Of a stretch of 64,000 nt of DNA, positions 35,845-45,039 are shown in pieces. The stretch covers positions 1 through 64,000 of the forward strand of contig CAVRUD010000011.1 of the NCBI GenBank assembly GCA_963724285.1, written 5' to 3'. How positions within the stretch are numbered: position 1 is the stretch's first letter; every line of letters starts with the position of its first letter. The stretch is from CAVRUD01 sp963724285. Its GTDB lineage: Bacteria; Chloroflexota; Chloroflexia; Thermomicrobiales; UBA6265. A program made the translations under genes and the position numbers. The notes under the pieces were generated by a model. That model was given only the letters and a program-made list of their open reading frames with translations. It was not told where the DNA came from and ran no database searches.

Positions 35845-38044
35845 TTACTCCCCAACCACAACAACCTCGTGATCCACTACCCGGTCGAGTGTGAAGCGCA
35901 GCAATTCGCCGTCGCATTCGGTCTCGACATTTTCGCTGCTGACCAGGCATTGCGCCGATCGCGAACCTGATGCCTCGGGGACGTGGAGGCGCACCGTCAG
36001 GGGGCCGACTGGGATGTACTCGTGGGCGGGGGCGGATCCGGTCTCGTGGCCGGTGAGGTTGACGAGGTGGAGGATCAATTTGTCCGGCTGGCGGTAGAGC
36101 TGGGCGTGGACGAAGCCTGGTCCGTCGATTGAGACGGGAATGCGGTGCGACGCGGCCCAGCGGACGATATTCGCGAGCAGTTGGGCATGATCGGGGAGGC
36201 GGCTGCGGCCGAAGGTGCGGTCGAGGTCGGCGGCGAGGTAGGCGACGCGGCCGCCTGCTGATTCGTTCATTATGAGGGCGGGGACGCCGCTGGCGGGCTG
36301 GCGCATCCAGGCGGTTTCCGGCGGATAGATCGGGAAGGGTGGGACCAACGTCAGGTCTACACGGGCGCTGGCCGCCGCTCGCACGACTTCGGTGCGGCCG
36401 CCGAAGGGGATGATGTCCGTCTCCTCGAAGCCGGTGAACGCTGGGTGGCGGGGGGTGTCGTCGTTCGGCTCAGATCCGGTCAGGGGGCCGTGGACCCAGC
36501 GGCGGCGCTCCGGCGCGATGCGCAGGTAGGTGTGCTGGCCCCACTCATCCCAGGAGACGCGTTCATCGGTTTCGGAGCCGTGGTGGATTCCGACAGCGTG
36601 GGCGCCGAAGAGGTCTGCGAGGGCGAAGTCGTCGCGGGGCAGGCCATCGAGGTCGTAGCGGCTCGATTCGCCGGTGGCGACCAGCCCGCCGCCGCGGTTG
36701 ACGAACTGCCGGATGGCGGTTGCTTGGCCGTCGGAGAGGGCGCCGTGGTTCGGGAGGACAAGCGCCGCAAGACCATGCTGCTCGGTGTCTCGGGCGATAT
36801 GGTCGGCGTGGACGGGGATGTACGGGATGCGGGCGCGGATGAGGGCGTCGGTCATGCCCCGCCAGGGGAGGCCGTAGCGCTGCTCGACGTGGTCGCGTCC
36901 GTAGTAGTCGACGTTCTCCTGTGACCAGACGACGCCGATGGTCGCGGCCGGTTGGCGATCGAGCAGGACGTCGGTGTGCTCCTCGTGCCAGCGGAAGAGA
37001 GGCGCGGCCGTGCGGTACTGGCGGCGGTCGTCGTGGTAGGCGCCGATATGGTGCCACCAGGGCTGGATGCCGCCGGCGAAGCCGGAGAGCGCCCAGAAGC
37101 GGGCGTCCGGCTCGGACTTGCTGGCGACCCGGAAGCTGGGCTGGCCGGCGCCGTACATCGCCATGCTCTCCGGGACGAGCTTGTCCCAGCCGAGGATGCC
37201 GTGGATGAGGGTGCCCATCTCGGCGTTGCGCTGGAATCCCTGGCCGCGCGTGGCGGTACTGCGAGTCAAGGAAGAGGAGGTCGGTGCGCTCGCAGATCGC
37301 CTTGTAGTCGCGAAAGTGTTTGCTTTGGGCGGGGATCTCGCCGGCGTTCATGCCGATCCAGAGGCAGTGCTCGCCGCCGGCCTCCTTGGTGACGCGGTTG
37401 TTGAGGTCCCAGATCTCGAGGCGGCGGTCGTAGTTCCAGCGGATCCAGGCGCGGTAGACCGGGTTGTCCCAGTCGTGGCTGGTCGGCAGGGAGGCGTCGG
37501 CGTAGTCGCGGAACGTGCGGCGGCAGTTCGGGCAGTAGCAGATGCGGTCGCGTTGGAGGCCACTCCAGGAGTTGTCGGCGAATCCGTCGGGTTGGTAGCG
37601 CTCGATGATCTCCCGCAGGACGCCCGTCAGGTGCTCGTCGTAGTAGGCGCTGTTGACGCAGGTGATGAAGAGATCGCCCGCGCGGTAGGGTGCGCCGTTC
37701 TGGTCGACGGTGAACCAGTCGGGGTGTTCGAGGTAGGCCTGGGGTGTGGCGCGGTTGGAGTCCATGCGTGCGATGACGGTGAGACCTTCGGCGCGGGCGT
37801 CCTCAACGATCTCGCCGAAGAGGTCGCGGTCGCCGAGGTGCTGGGCGCGGGCGTGGAACTTCAGGGCGGTGGGGTAGTAGGCGACGATCCCGCCGGCGTT
37901 GACGATGACCCCCTGGACGCGGGTGTCGCGCCAGTGCTGGCGCCACCAGGCGCGGTCGTAACGGGTAGGATCGAGTTCGGTGAGGTTGGTCTGACCCCAG
38001 CGTATGGTGTTGCGGTACCAGACGCCGGATGAGTGATTGGTCAT
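35845..38044 (-). CDS. glycoside hydrolase with beta-galactosidase-trimerisation-like domain, one frameshift as assembled
   Basis: About 732 residues. The N-terminal TIM barrel opens WYRNTIRWGQTNLTELDP and has GVIVNAGGIVAYYPT, VIARMDSNRATPQAYLEHPDW, and the cluster DRICYCPNCRRTFRDYA, typical of putative GH families (GHL6/GH42-like). The second half contains a glutamine-amidotransferase-like fold (AALVLPNHGALSDGQATAIRQFVNRGGGLVATGE), as in beta-galactosidase trimerisation domains, and a C-terminal beta region. Frame changes at about 37255, from FLDSQYR to RGQGFQRNAEMGT. Substrate is unknown; being last in an operon with a sugar ABC transporter suggests hydrolysis of an imported oligosaccharide in the cytoplasm. 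No signal peptide is seen. Confidence 0.82.
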
Positions 38045-38097
38045 GGGTGGACGGGGTCCTTTCGTGAGGACGGATGTTGGGCTTGGGCGCGACGTTC

Positions 38098-38217
38098 GTA
38101 GGGGCGGACCGGTGTGTCCGCCCGGTGGCAGACCGCACGGTTACGGGTCGGGAACGGCGTCTGCCACAGCGTGACGTCGGGGAATGCGGCCGGGCGGACA
38201 CGCCGGTCCGCCCCTAC
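38098..38217. repeat. 120-bp GTAGGGG/CCCCTAC element (GGACCGGTGTGTCC type), copy B
   Basis: 120 bp, ends GTAGGGGCGGACCGGTGTGT and its complement. The interior shares GACCGCACGGTTACG-like and GGAACGGCGTCTGCC with copy A. It lies between the glycoside hydrolase and the permease genes of one operon. Confidence 0.9.
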
Positions 38218-38264
38218 GAAGATGGGCGGGATTGGCAATAGGGAACAGGGCTGTCGCCCAGGTC

Positions 38265-39149
38265 CTATTTCAACCCGGTCAGGACGATTCCCTTCAGGAA
38301 GTAGCGTTGGGCGGCGAAGTAGACGGCGATCACGGGCAGGATCGAGATGGTGGCACCGGCCATGAGGACGGTGACTTGGCTGAAGTACTCGCCCTGGAAG
38401 AGTTTGAGGGCGACCGGCAGGGTCTGCAGGTCGGTCGAGTTGAGGAAGATCAGCGGACCGAAGAGGTCGTTCCAGGAATCGAGGAAGGTGAAGATCGCGA
38501 CAGCGGCCAGGGCGGGCATGACCTGGGGCAACATGATCCGCCAGTAGATCTCGAAGGTGCTGGCGCCATCGAGGCGGGCGGCATCCTCTAGATCCTGCGG
38601 GATCTGCATGAAGAACTGGCGCAGGAGGAAGATGGCGAAGACCGAGTGGAGGACGCGCGGCACCCAGAGGGGAAAGTGGGTGTCGATCCAGCCGATCTCG
38701 CGGTAGATGATGTAGAGGGGGATGAGCGTCACGATTCCGGGGACCATCAGGGTCGAGAGGAGAATCCCGAACGCCAGGTTCTTGCCGCGAAAGTCGAGCC
38801 GGGCAAAGCCATACGCCGCCAATGACGTCACGAAGAGCACCCCGACAACGTTGATCGCGGCGAGCTTGACGCTGTTCCAGAGGAAGCGCGGAATCACGTC
38901 CCAGACCTGCTGGTAGTTTTGCCAGACAAAGTCACGAGGAATGAACTCCGGCGGAATCGAAAGCACTTCGCGCTCCGGCCGGAGCGAGGCCGTGATCATC
39001 CAGGCCAGCGGGGCGAGGAAAATGACCGCCAGCCCGGTCATCAGCACGTAGAAAAAGCCATCGGTCAGGACTTTGCGGACGACACGCTGCCTGGCGTGCG
39101 TCTGTGGGACGACCACCGTTCCGGTCATCGGTCGGGTCAACTCAGCCAC
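38265..39149 (-). CDS. sugar ABC transporter permease, MalG-like
   Basis: 294 residues, about six membrane helices. It begins with a cytoplasmic tail, then DGFFYVLMTGLAVIFLAPLAWM and SLRPEREVLSIPPEFIPRDF. The EAA loop reads DLEDAARLDGASTFEIYWRIMLPQ, the signature of family-1 carbohydrate permeases, and the protein ends AAQRYFLKGIVLTGLK. GTG 39149 follows GGAGG. It works with the MalF-like permease and binding protein encoded just upstream; the ATPase (MsmK/MalK type) is not in the window. Confidence 0.93.
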   Translation of the reverse strand: MAELTRPMTGTVVVPQTHARQRVVRKVLTDGFFYVLMTGLAVIFLAPLAWMITASLRPEREVLSIPPEFIPRDFVWQNYQQVWDVIPRFLWNSVKLAAINVVGVLFVTSLAAYGFARLDFRGKNLAFGILLSTLMVPGIVTLIPLYIIYREIGWIDTHFPLWVPRVLHSVFAIFLLRQFFMQIPQDLEDAARLDGASTFEIYWRIMLPQVMPALAAVAIFTFLDSWNDLFGPLIFLNSTDLQTLPVALKLFQGEYFSQVTVLMAGATISILPVIAVYFAAQRYFLKGIVLTGLK

Positions 39150-39166
39150 CTGGTACGTCCTCCGTT

Positions 39167-39198
39167 CTTCCCGTCTTTCCGCCTTCCCGTCTCTACCC
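39167..39198. repeat. octamer array (CTTCCCGT)
   Basis: Four tandem 8-mers: CTTCCCGT, CTTTCCGC, CTTCCCGT, CTCTACCC. They fill the 43-base gap between two permease genes. Related 8-mers occur at 46213 and 62591. Confidence 0.75.
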
Positions 39199-40128
39199 GT
39201 AATGCACCCAGTACTTCTGCAGGCGCCATTGGACCAGGCTGATGACCCCGATCACGACGAAGAGGAGCCAGGCCATCGCCGAGGCGTAGCCCATCCGCGA
39301 GAACTGGAAGGCGTTCTGGTAGAGATTGTGGATGTAGACCTCAGTGGCGTTCGCCGGGCCGCCGTCGGTCAGGACGTAGATGATGCCAAAGACCTGGAAC
39401 GACGAGATGAACTGGGTGATCGTGAGGAAGAAGAGGGCCGGGGTAAGCAGCGGCACCGTGATCGAGCGGAAGCGCCACCAAGCGGAAGCGCCGTCGACCT
39501 TCGCCGCGTCGTAGTAGGTCTCGGGGATGCCCTGGAGCCCGGCGAGGAGGATCACCATCGGGTAGCCGACGCCGAACCAGACGCTGACGATGATGATCGC
39601 CGCCATCGCGAACTGGGTATCGGTGAGCCACGATGGTCCGTCGACGCCGAAGCCGCTCAGGAACCAGTTAACGGGGCCGTCGTCCGGGGAGAAGAAGAAG
39701 CCCCAGACGAGGCTGATGGCCACCACGTTGGTGACGACCGGGAGGAAGTAGGCCGTCCGGAACCAGGTGACGCCCTTCATTGGCCGGTTGCAGAGCATGG
39801 CGAGGGCGAGGGCGATGCCGAGTGTCAGGGGAATGTGCCCGACTACGTAGATGAGGGTGTTCTTGATCGATTCCCGGAAGTTGTCATCTCTGGTGAGCAA
39901 TCGCTCGTAATTGAACAGGCCGACCCATTCGCGCTGGGTCAGCCCGTCCCAATTGGTGAATGAGGTGTAGAGGGAGACGATGATGGGGAGGGCATAGAAC
40001 CCCAGCACCCCGACGACGACCGGCGAGATAAAAAGCCAGCCTTCGATATCCTTGCGCATCTGGCGCGACAGCCGCGAGCGGGTCCGCGGGACCGTCGCAG
40101 GACGTTCGGGTGTGGGCACGGCAACCAT
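39193..40128 (-). CDS. sugar ABC transporter permease, MalF-like
   Basis: 311 residues, six membrane helices. Opens with a basic tail, then GWLFISPVVVGVLGFYALPIIVSLY and FTNWDGLTQREWVGLFNYERLL. The EAA loop is YYDAAKVDGASAWWRFRSITVPLLTP. It ends WRLQKYWVHYG. This is the first permease of a carbohydrate uptake (CUT1) transporter. ATG 40128 follows a GAGGT site. A strong hairpin lies between it and the binding-protein gene. Confidence 0.94.
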   Translation of the reverse strand: MVAVPTPERPATVPRTRSRLSRQMRKDIEGWLFISPVVVGVLGFYALPIIVSLYTSFTNWDGLTQREWVGLFNYERLLTRDDNFRESIKNTLIYVVGHIPLTLGIALALAMLCNRPMKGVTWFRTAYFLPVVTNVVAISLVWGFFFSPDDGPVNWFLSGFGVDGPSWLTDTQFAMAAIIIVSVWFGVGYPMVILLAGLQGIPETYYDAAKVDGASAWWRFRSITVPLLTPALFFLTITQFISSFQVFGIIYVLTDGGPANATEVYIHNLYQNAFQFSRMGYASAMAWLLFVVIGVISLVQWRLQKYWVHYG

Positions 40129-40144
40129 CGGCGAACCTCACGGC

Positions 40145-40176
40145 GCAGGGCCGGTGCGACTCCGCACCGGCCCTGC
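40145..40176. promoter_or_regulatory. strong stem-loop between binding-protein and permease genes
   Basis: GCAGGGCCGGTGCG and CGCACCGGCCCTGC form a perfect 14-bp stem with a 4-base loop. It lies 15 bases downstream of the binding-protein stop and 16 bases upstream of the MalF-like start, the same place as the stem-loops that keep malE mRNA more abundant than malF mRNA in enteric bacteria. Confidence 0.8.
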
Positions 40177-40191
40177 CGAATGATGTCGTCG

Positions 40192-41529
40192 CTAGAAATC
40201 GCCGCTCAGAATGTCCTCGACCTCCTGCTTGACGCCGGTCAGGACCTCCTCCGCGGTGGATTCTCCCGTCCAGACGAGGTCGAGCTGCGGCCGGTAGGTG
40301 TTGCGGGCATTCTCGGTGTTCTCGGTGAAGTTGACCGAGGTGCCGTACTGCATCGCCGTGGCGAACAGAGCGATGTTCGACGGGGAGACGCCCTCCTGCG
40401 CCGTCAGCGATTCGGCGGTCGCGATGTGGCCGGGGATGAAGTCGCCGCGATCGACGAAGATCTTCTGGCCGTTCGGGCCGATGAGGTACTTGAGCAGCTC
40501 CCAGGCACCGTCCGGGTTTTCGGCGGCGGTGGGGACGGCGTAGCAGATGAAGCTGCCTTCGGACTTCTGGTCGACCTTTGCTGGCGGGGGAGCAACATCG
40601 AAGGTGAAGTTGATGTCGTTGTTGCGGAAGTAGGCCATCGTCCCCTGGGTGCGGAAGATCATGCCGACCTTGCCCTGGAGGAAGAGGTTGTTGCCGGTGT
40701 TGGTCTCGCGGACGAGGCCCCGCTCCGGCTGGACGCCGTGGACGACGGTCAAGTCGGCCAGCCACTGGATCGCTTCGATGCCCTGGGGCTCGGCGAGGAG
40801 GAAGGATTTGCCGTCCTCGGAGTAGATGCCCTCGGCCAGGCCGTTGTTGACGGCCCAGGTCTGCTCGCAGCCGGTGTCGTCGTAGACGAGGGCGCCCCAG
40901 CGCTCGCCGGGGATGGTCAGGGCCTGGGCTGTGGCGAGGAAGTCGTCCCAGGTCCAGCCCTCGCTGACCCAATCCTTCGGTGGTAGGGCGACTCCGGCCT
41001 CATTGAACATGTCGACGTTGTAGTAGATCAGGCGGGGCTGGCTGCCAAGGGAGACGGCGGTGTACTTGCCGTCGGGTTGCGCCGTGAAGTTCCAGATCGG
41101 CTCGAAATAATCGGCGGAGTTGATGGCGTCGCGTTCGATGTACGGCATCAGATCGAGGAATTGCTCCTTGACCGAGTAGAACCGGACGAAGTCGTCGTTG
41201 GTGCGGATGACGTCGGGGACCGTGCCGCCGGCAAGCATCGTCCGGACCTTGGTCTCGTAGTCGGTGCCGGTGCCGGGGGTGGGGACGAGTTCGACCGTGC
41301 GGCCGGTCTCCGCCATGTAGGCCTGGATGGCGGCCTCGGTGGGGGTGCCCTCCATCGCCTCCCAGTTCATGAAGGAGGTGGGGCCGACGTCCTGGAACCG
41401 GGAGAGGCGGCCGTAAGCAGGGGCGCCGGGGGCCGCGGAGAGGTGGTGGGGCAGGGCTGCGGCCGCGCCCGCGGTCGCGATCGAAGAGAGAACCTGTCGC
41501 CGGGTCACCCGAGAACCGAAGGAAGTCAT
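40192..41529 (-). CDS. family-1 extracellular solute-binding protein, sugar ABC transporter
   Basis: 445 residues. The N-terminus GSRVTRRQVLSSIATAGAAAALP is a twin-arginine-type signal with a hydrophobic stretch. The mature protein has the SBP_bac_1 pattern: TPGTGTDYETKVRTMLAGGTVPDVIRTN, FIEYLIGPNGQ-like WELLKYLIGPNGQKIFVDRGDFIP, and QGKVGMIFRTQGTMAYFR. ATG 41529 is preceded by AAGGAAAGGAAA, and the longer in-frame start would add a segment that does not fit a signal peptide. It is first in the carbohydrate operon. The sequence GAAACGGTTC right before the start is LacI-operator-like, but weak. Confidence 0.92.
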   Translation of the reverse strand: MTSFGSRVTRRQVLSSIATAGAAAALPHHLSAAPGAPAYGRLSRFQDVGPTSFMNWEAMEGTPTEAAIQAYMAETGRTVELVPTPGTGTDYETKVRTMLAGGTVPDVIRTNDDFVRFYSVKEQFLDLMPYIERDAINSADYFEPIWNFTAQPDGKYTAVSLGSQPRLIYYNVDMFNEAGVALPPKDWVSEGWTWDDFLATAQALTIPGERWGALVYDDTGCEQTWAVNNGLAEGIYSEDGKSFLLAEPQGIEAIQWLADLTVVHGVQPERGLVRETNTGNNLFLQGKVGMIFRTQGTMAYFRNNDINFTFDVAPPPAKVDQKSEGSFICYAVPTAAENPDGAWELLKYLIGPNGQKIFVDRGDFIPGHIATAESLTAQEGVSPSNIALFATAMQYGTSVNFTENTENARNTYRPQLDLVWTGESTAEEVLTGVKQEVEDILSGDF

Positions 41530-41664
41530 CGAACCGTTTCCTTTCCTTGAGTACCAGCCGGGTAGCCAGCCAGCTGCGTAGCTTCGCCGCACGCTGAGGA
41601 ATCCGGGCTCAGCTGCGGCCTCAATGGGAGCGGATGGACGCGGTTGACTCCTCCTTCCAGTAAC

Positions 41665-41699
41665 GAGCTAGCAGCTTTCAGCCGTCAGCAATCAGCCGG
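41665..41699. repeat. heptamer array (CAGCNNN)
   Basis: Five tandem 7-mers: GAGCTAG, CAGCTTT, CAGCCGT, CAGCAAT, CAGCCGG. Confidence 0.75.
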
Positions 41700-41735
41700 T
41701 TGCGATCACGATGCCGAGATCCAACCCCGATCTCC

Positions 41736-41887
41736 CCTGTCATCCCGAGCTTGTCGAGGGATCTAGAGGAAGACGGCATTTCGCGTTCGACCCGGCTTTC
41801 GAGAGAACGGTGCCGTGTTCTCGAACGCTACGGCGACATCGCTCCCACGCGCCCTTCGAGATTCCTCGACAGGCTCGGAATGACAGG
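41736..41887. repeat. long inverted repeat of the GTCATCCCGAGC family
   Basis: Arms 41736-41759 and 41864-41887 are reverse complements at 22 of 24 positions. The left arm includes GTCATCCCGAGCTTGTCGA, matching the repeat at 16885 except for one base. The 104-base interior has a further partial inverted pair. Confidence 0.8.
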
Positions 41888-41932
41888 TACGCCGGACGCC
41901 TGATAGCTCATTGGTGAAGATGCCCCATTGTT

Positions 41933-41960
41933 ATGGTGACGTTAGCATGGTAGCGTTATC
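41933..41960. promoter_or_regulatory. two tandem CG-centred 14-mers, possible LacI operators
   Basis: ATGGTGACGTTAGC (41933-41946) is followed directly by ATGGTAGCGTTATC (41947-41960), identical at 11 of 14 positions. Each has a partly symmetric GGTNNC-GTTANC around a central CG, as in LacI/GalR operators. They lie 47 bases before the amidohydrolase start. Confidence 0.5.
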
Positions 41961-42006
41961 GGGTCAAGCAAGCCGAGCCGTACGTGAGAGCCAGGAGGGC
42001 TGGACG

Positions 42007-43146
42007 ATGACCGTTGCCGAGGTCGCTGGGGTGAAGGCCGAAACGTCTGTGCAGGGGCGCGTTGGGCTGGTCGATTGCGACGTTCACCCGTATCCGGTCA
42101 ACAACGACGAGATCAAGGGCTACCTGAAGCAACCCTGGCGTGATCGCTTCGGTGGCGGTGGGCGCGGCTTTTTTGGCAACCCGGTCCATGGGTCGCGGCT
42201 GGACAGCAACCCGCCGAAGGGAGGCCCGGCCGGTTCCGACCCCGATTTCCTGCGCTCCCAATTGATCGAGGAGTTCGGGACGGCCTACGCCGTCTTGATG
42301 CCCCGGGCCTTCTGCAATGTCCACCCGGACCCGGATTTTGGCTCCGCGATCGCGGCCGCCTACAACGACTGGCTCGACGCCACCTGGCTCTCCCAGTACA
42401 ACCACGACGGGGTGTTCAAAGGGTCGATAACGGTCAATATCCACGACCCGGCCGCGGCGGCGAAGGAGATCGAGCGCTGGGCGGGCCATCCCCACTTCGT
42501 CCAGGTGATGACCGACTCTGGCGCCCGCGCCCCCTTTGGCCAGCGCCAGTACTACCCGATCTATGAGGCCTGCGAGAAGCACGGGTTCCGGTTCGCTGTC
42601 CATCCCGGGACCGACGGCATGGGTATCAACGTCCAGCCCTCACCTGGCTACCCGACCCACTACATCGAGTGGCACACCTGCCTCTCGCTCTCGTTCCAGG
42701 CCCACCTCGTCAGCATGATCACCGAAGGGGTCTTCGAGCGATTCCCTGGCTTCGGGATCACACTTGTCGAAGGGGGTGTTGCCTGGGTGACTGGGCTACT
42801 ATGGCGGCTCGATGCCGAGTGGAAGGCGCTCCGCTCCGAGGTGCCGTGGCTGACCAAGCCTCCGTCTGCCTACCTGCGCGACCACGTCCGCCTCTCCAGC
42901 CAGCCTCTGGAGACGCCGGACAACCCCAAACACCTCCTCCAGATGTTGGAGATGATGGATGCCGAGCGCATCCTGATGTTCGCCAGCGACTACCCGCACT
43001 GGGATTTTGATTCTCCGACCCATGCCTTTCCGCGCCTGCCGACGGCAATGCACGAGCGGATTTTTCGACGAACGCGCGGGAATGGCTGAACCTACCTGCC
43101 GCTCCGACCCAGAAGTCCGGCAACGGCATGGTCGCGGCGAACTAGG
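42007..43146 (+). CDS. amidohydrolase-2 family protein, late frameshift as assembled
   Basis: About 380 residues. Metal-site positions typical of the amidohydrolase-2 (TIM-barrel decarboxylase-like) group are visible: LVDCDVHPYP near the N-terminus, FRFAVHPGTDG, ITLVEGGVAWV, and FASDYPHWDFDSP. These enzymes hydrolyse or decarboxylate aromatic or cyclic acids. The frame changes at about 43065: removing one base continues as FDNAREWLNLPA, the usual end of this family, to a TAG at 43146. ATG 42007 follows AGGAGGG. A Rieske-type protein gene follows, a pairing that suggests an oxidative pathway for an aromatic or heterocyclic substrate. Confidence 0.85.
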
Positions 43147-43157
43147 TGGTGCATTCG

Positions 43158-43250
43158 TAGGGGTACGCCCGGGCGCCGGATTAGCGCGGATCGCGTGTCC
43201 AACCCCGATGTGAAGGGGACTGGGCAGGGCGATGCATGCATCGCCCCAAC
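43158..43250. repeat. decayed GTAGGGG element with GATGCATGCATC right arm
   Basis: Left end GTAGGGGTACGCCCGGGCG; right end GGGCGATGCATGCATCGCCC then CAAC instead of CTAC. The right arm matches the left arm of the element at 54577. Confidence 0.65.
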
Positions 43251-43295
43251 ATGGATCTGGGCCGCAGACAACGCGGACGGCGGGAGGGGATTGTC

Positions 43296-43706
43296 GTGGG
43301 TCGTCACGTGGTCGGGCGGGTCAGCGAGTTGCCGCCCGGCGGCCGGAAGATTGTCGAGGCTGATGGCCGCTCGATCGGTGTGTTCAACGTCGGGGGCTCG
43401 TTCTACGCCCTGCGCAACTCGTGCCCGCACCAGGCAGCCCCGCTCTGCCTGGGCGCGATCAAGGGCATGACGATGCCGAGCAAGCCGGGCGAGTACATCT
43501 GGGGCCGGGAAGGCGAGATCGTCCGGTGCCCCTGGCACGGTTGGGAGTTCGACATCCTCACCGGCCGCTCGATCTTCAACCCGCACAAGACCCGGGTCAA
43601 GGCCTACGATGTCACCGTCGAGTCCCGACTTGAGGACGAGGAGGACGAGTCGGTCGAGACCTTCGAGGTCACGGTCGAAGACGGTTGGGTCGTGCTCCAT
43701 GTCTAA
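43296..43706 (+). CDS. Rieske 2Fe-2S domain protein (ferredoxin-like)
   Basis: 136 residues. Rieske cluster ligands: NSCPHQAAPLCLG (Cys, His) and VRCPWHGWEFD (Cys, His), the standard CxH...CxxH pattern. Between them is a longer loop than in most ferredoxins (about 35 residues, MPSKPGEYIWGREGEI). No other domain is present, so it acts as an electron carrier or as the Rieske component of an oxygenase. GTG 43296 follows GGGAGGGG (43282-43289). It lies 150 bases after the amidohydrolase, with a decayed repeat between them. Confidence 0.9.
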   Translation: MGRHVVGRVSELPPGGRKIVEADGRSIGVFNVGGSFYALRNSCPHQAAPLCLGAIKGMTMPSKPGEYIWGREGEIVRCPWHGWEFDILTGRSIFNPHKTRVKAYDVTVESRLEDEEDESVETFEVTVEDGWVVLHV

Positions 43707-43784
43707 TTGGACGCCCGACTGAGCATACCTCCCGGCGCCCGTGAGCCGTTTGCGCGTTGGCGTTGCGGTTTTTGATGCCTTCAT

Positions 43785-43806
43785 ACTGTCTGGCACAGCA
43801 GACAGT
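43785..43806. promoter_or_regulatory. inverted repeat upstream of the LacI gene
   Basis: ACTGTCTG-GCACAG-CAGACAGT, perfect 8-bp arms with a 6-base loop, 22 bases before the LacI-family start. It could be an operator or an RNA hairpin in the leader. Confidence 0.55.
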
Positions 43807-43827
43807 GTGGTTGCGAGGGTACGCCGG

Positions 43828-44877
43828 ATGGTGACGATCAAGGACATCGCGAATCGGGCGGGGGTCTCCATGATCACCGTCTCGCGCGTCGTGAACAGCA
43901 ACGGCTACGTCGGGGCGGCGACCCGAGAAAAAGTCGAGGCCGCGATCCGCGAGCTCAATTACGTTCCCAACAAGGTGGCCAGTAACCTGCGCTCACAGCA
44001 GTCGGATTTGTTGGCCCTGGTCCTTCCCGACATCACGAACTCGTTCTGGACGACGATCGCCCGGGGCGTCGAGGACGCCGCCTGGTCGCGCGGCTACTGC
44101 GTTTTCATCTGCAACGCCGACAACGACCCGGACAAGGAAGCGGCCTACATCGAGAGTTTGCTGCGCCGCCGAGTGGGCGGCGTCCTGATCGTACCGACGC
44201 CCGATCCGCAGAGCGAGGCGCAGCTCGACCGGCTGCGCCAGCACAGAACCCGGTTCGTGGTGGTGCACCGCAAGCTGCGCCAGCCGATCGCCGATGTCGT
44301 CCGCAGCGACGGCCAGGGCGCGGCCCGGGACCTGACCGCCGCCCTGATCGCGGACGGGTGGACGCGCATCGCCTACGTCGGATTGCCACTGTCGGATCCG
44401 GCCAGCGAAGATCGGCTCGATGGGTACCGAGAGGCGCACGCCAGTGCCGGTATCGAACCGGCTATGGACCTGGTTCGAGTCGGACCGCTCAACCCGAGCA
44501 CCGGCTACCGGCTGGTAACCGAATTGCTCGAGTTGTCTCCCCGGCCGGAGGCGATTCTTCTGGGTAACAGCCGCCTGGCGGTCGGCGGCCTGCGGGCGAT
44601 CGGGCACGCCAGGTTGAAGGTGCCGGACGACATTGCCGTAGCGGCCTTCCACGATACCTCCGCCCTCGACGACTACGCCCCGACGATGATCCGGGCGGTG
44701 CAGCCGTCCTACGCGATGGGCAAGATCGCCACCGAGTTGCTGCTCAACCGGGAGGGGCGCGTCGATGGCGAGTACCGTGAGCTCGTGCTGCCAGCGGAGT
44801 TCCACCGGCCGGGTGACGTGGCGCTGGGCGAGATCGGTGCGGTCAGCCGAGATAGTGTGCGGTACGGGGCTTTGTAG
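43828..44877 (+). CDS. LacI family transcriptional regulator
   Basis: 349 residues. N-terminal helix-turn-helix VTIKDIANRAGVSMITVSRV with the hinge helix NKVASNLRSQQSDLL. The periplasmic-binding-like effector domain has ALVLPDITNSFW and GVEDAAWSRGYCVFICN, then LRRRVGGVLIVPTP, and DIAVAAFHDTSALDDYAP. The ATG at 43828 is chosen since the DNA-binding domain begins there and GAGGG lies upstream. It probably controls either the carbohydrate operon (41529 downwards) or the amidohydrolase/Rieske genes; the tandem CG-centred sites at 41933 are candidates for its targets. Confidence 0.92.
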   Translation: MVTIKDIANRAGVSMITVSRVVNSNGYVGAATREKVEAAIRELNYVPNKVASNLRSQQSDLLALVLPDITNSFWTTIARGVEDAAWSRGYCVFICNADNDPDKEAAYIESLLRRRVGGVLIVPTPDPQSEAQLDRLRQHRTRFVVVHRKLRQPIADVVRSDGQGAARDLTAALIADGWTRIAYVGLPLSDPASEDRLDGYREAHASAGIEPAMDLVRVGPLNPSTGYRLVTELLELSPRPEAILLGNSRLAVGGLRAIGHARLKVPDDIAVAAFHDTSALDDYAPTMIRAVQPSYAMGKIATELLLNREGRVDGEYRELVLPAEFHRPGDVALGEIGAVSRDSVRYGAL

Positions 44878-44917
44878 GGCGTACGAGCGGTGCGTGTTGG
44901 TCGCGACGCACCGGCAG

Positions 44918-45039
44918 GTAGGGGCGGACCTGTGTGTCCGCCCGGCATCCGGGTCGCGGCGATTCGTTGATGTCGACGCCATCTCCAACCACGGACCGTC
45001 GTGATCTGCCACCGGGCGGACACACAGGTCCGCCCCTAC
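44918..45039. repeat. 120-bp GTAGGGG/CCCCTAC element (GGACCTGTGTGTCC type), copy C
   Basis: 122 bp, ends GTAGGGGCGGACCTGTGTGT and complement. Its interior, read on the other strand, has TGGTTGGAGATGGCGTC, aligning with copy A. The terminal CTAC provides the TAG stop of the adjacent minus-strand gene. Confidence 0.9.

Larger units (their letters stand above)
41530..42006. other. 477-bp divergent regulatory region
   Basis: Divergent spacer between the carbohydrate operon and the amidohydrolase gene. It contains a heptamer array, a long inverted repeat and a tandem 14-mer, listed separately. I see no gene; short frames here read through the repeats. Confidence 0.5.

Noticed and set aside
39073..39963. 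Long plus-strand frame opposite the MalF/MalG-like permeases
   Set aside because: Composition is unnatural (Asp, Glu, His and Arg repeats) and both permeases are clear on the other strand.
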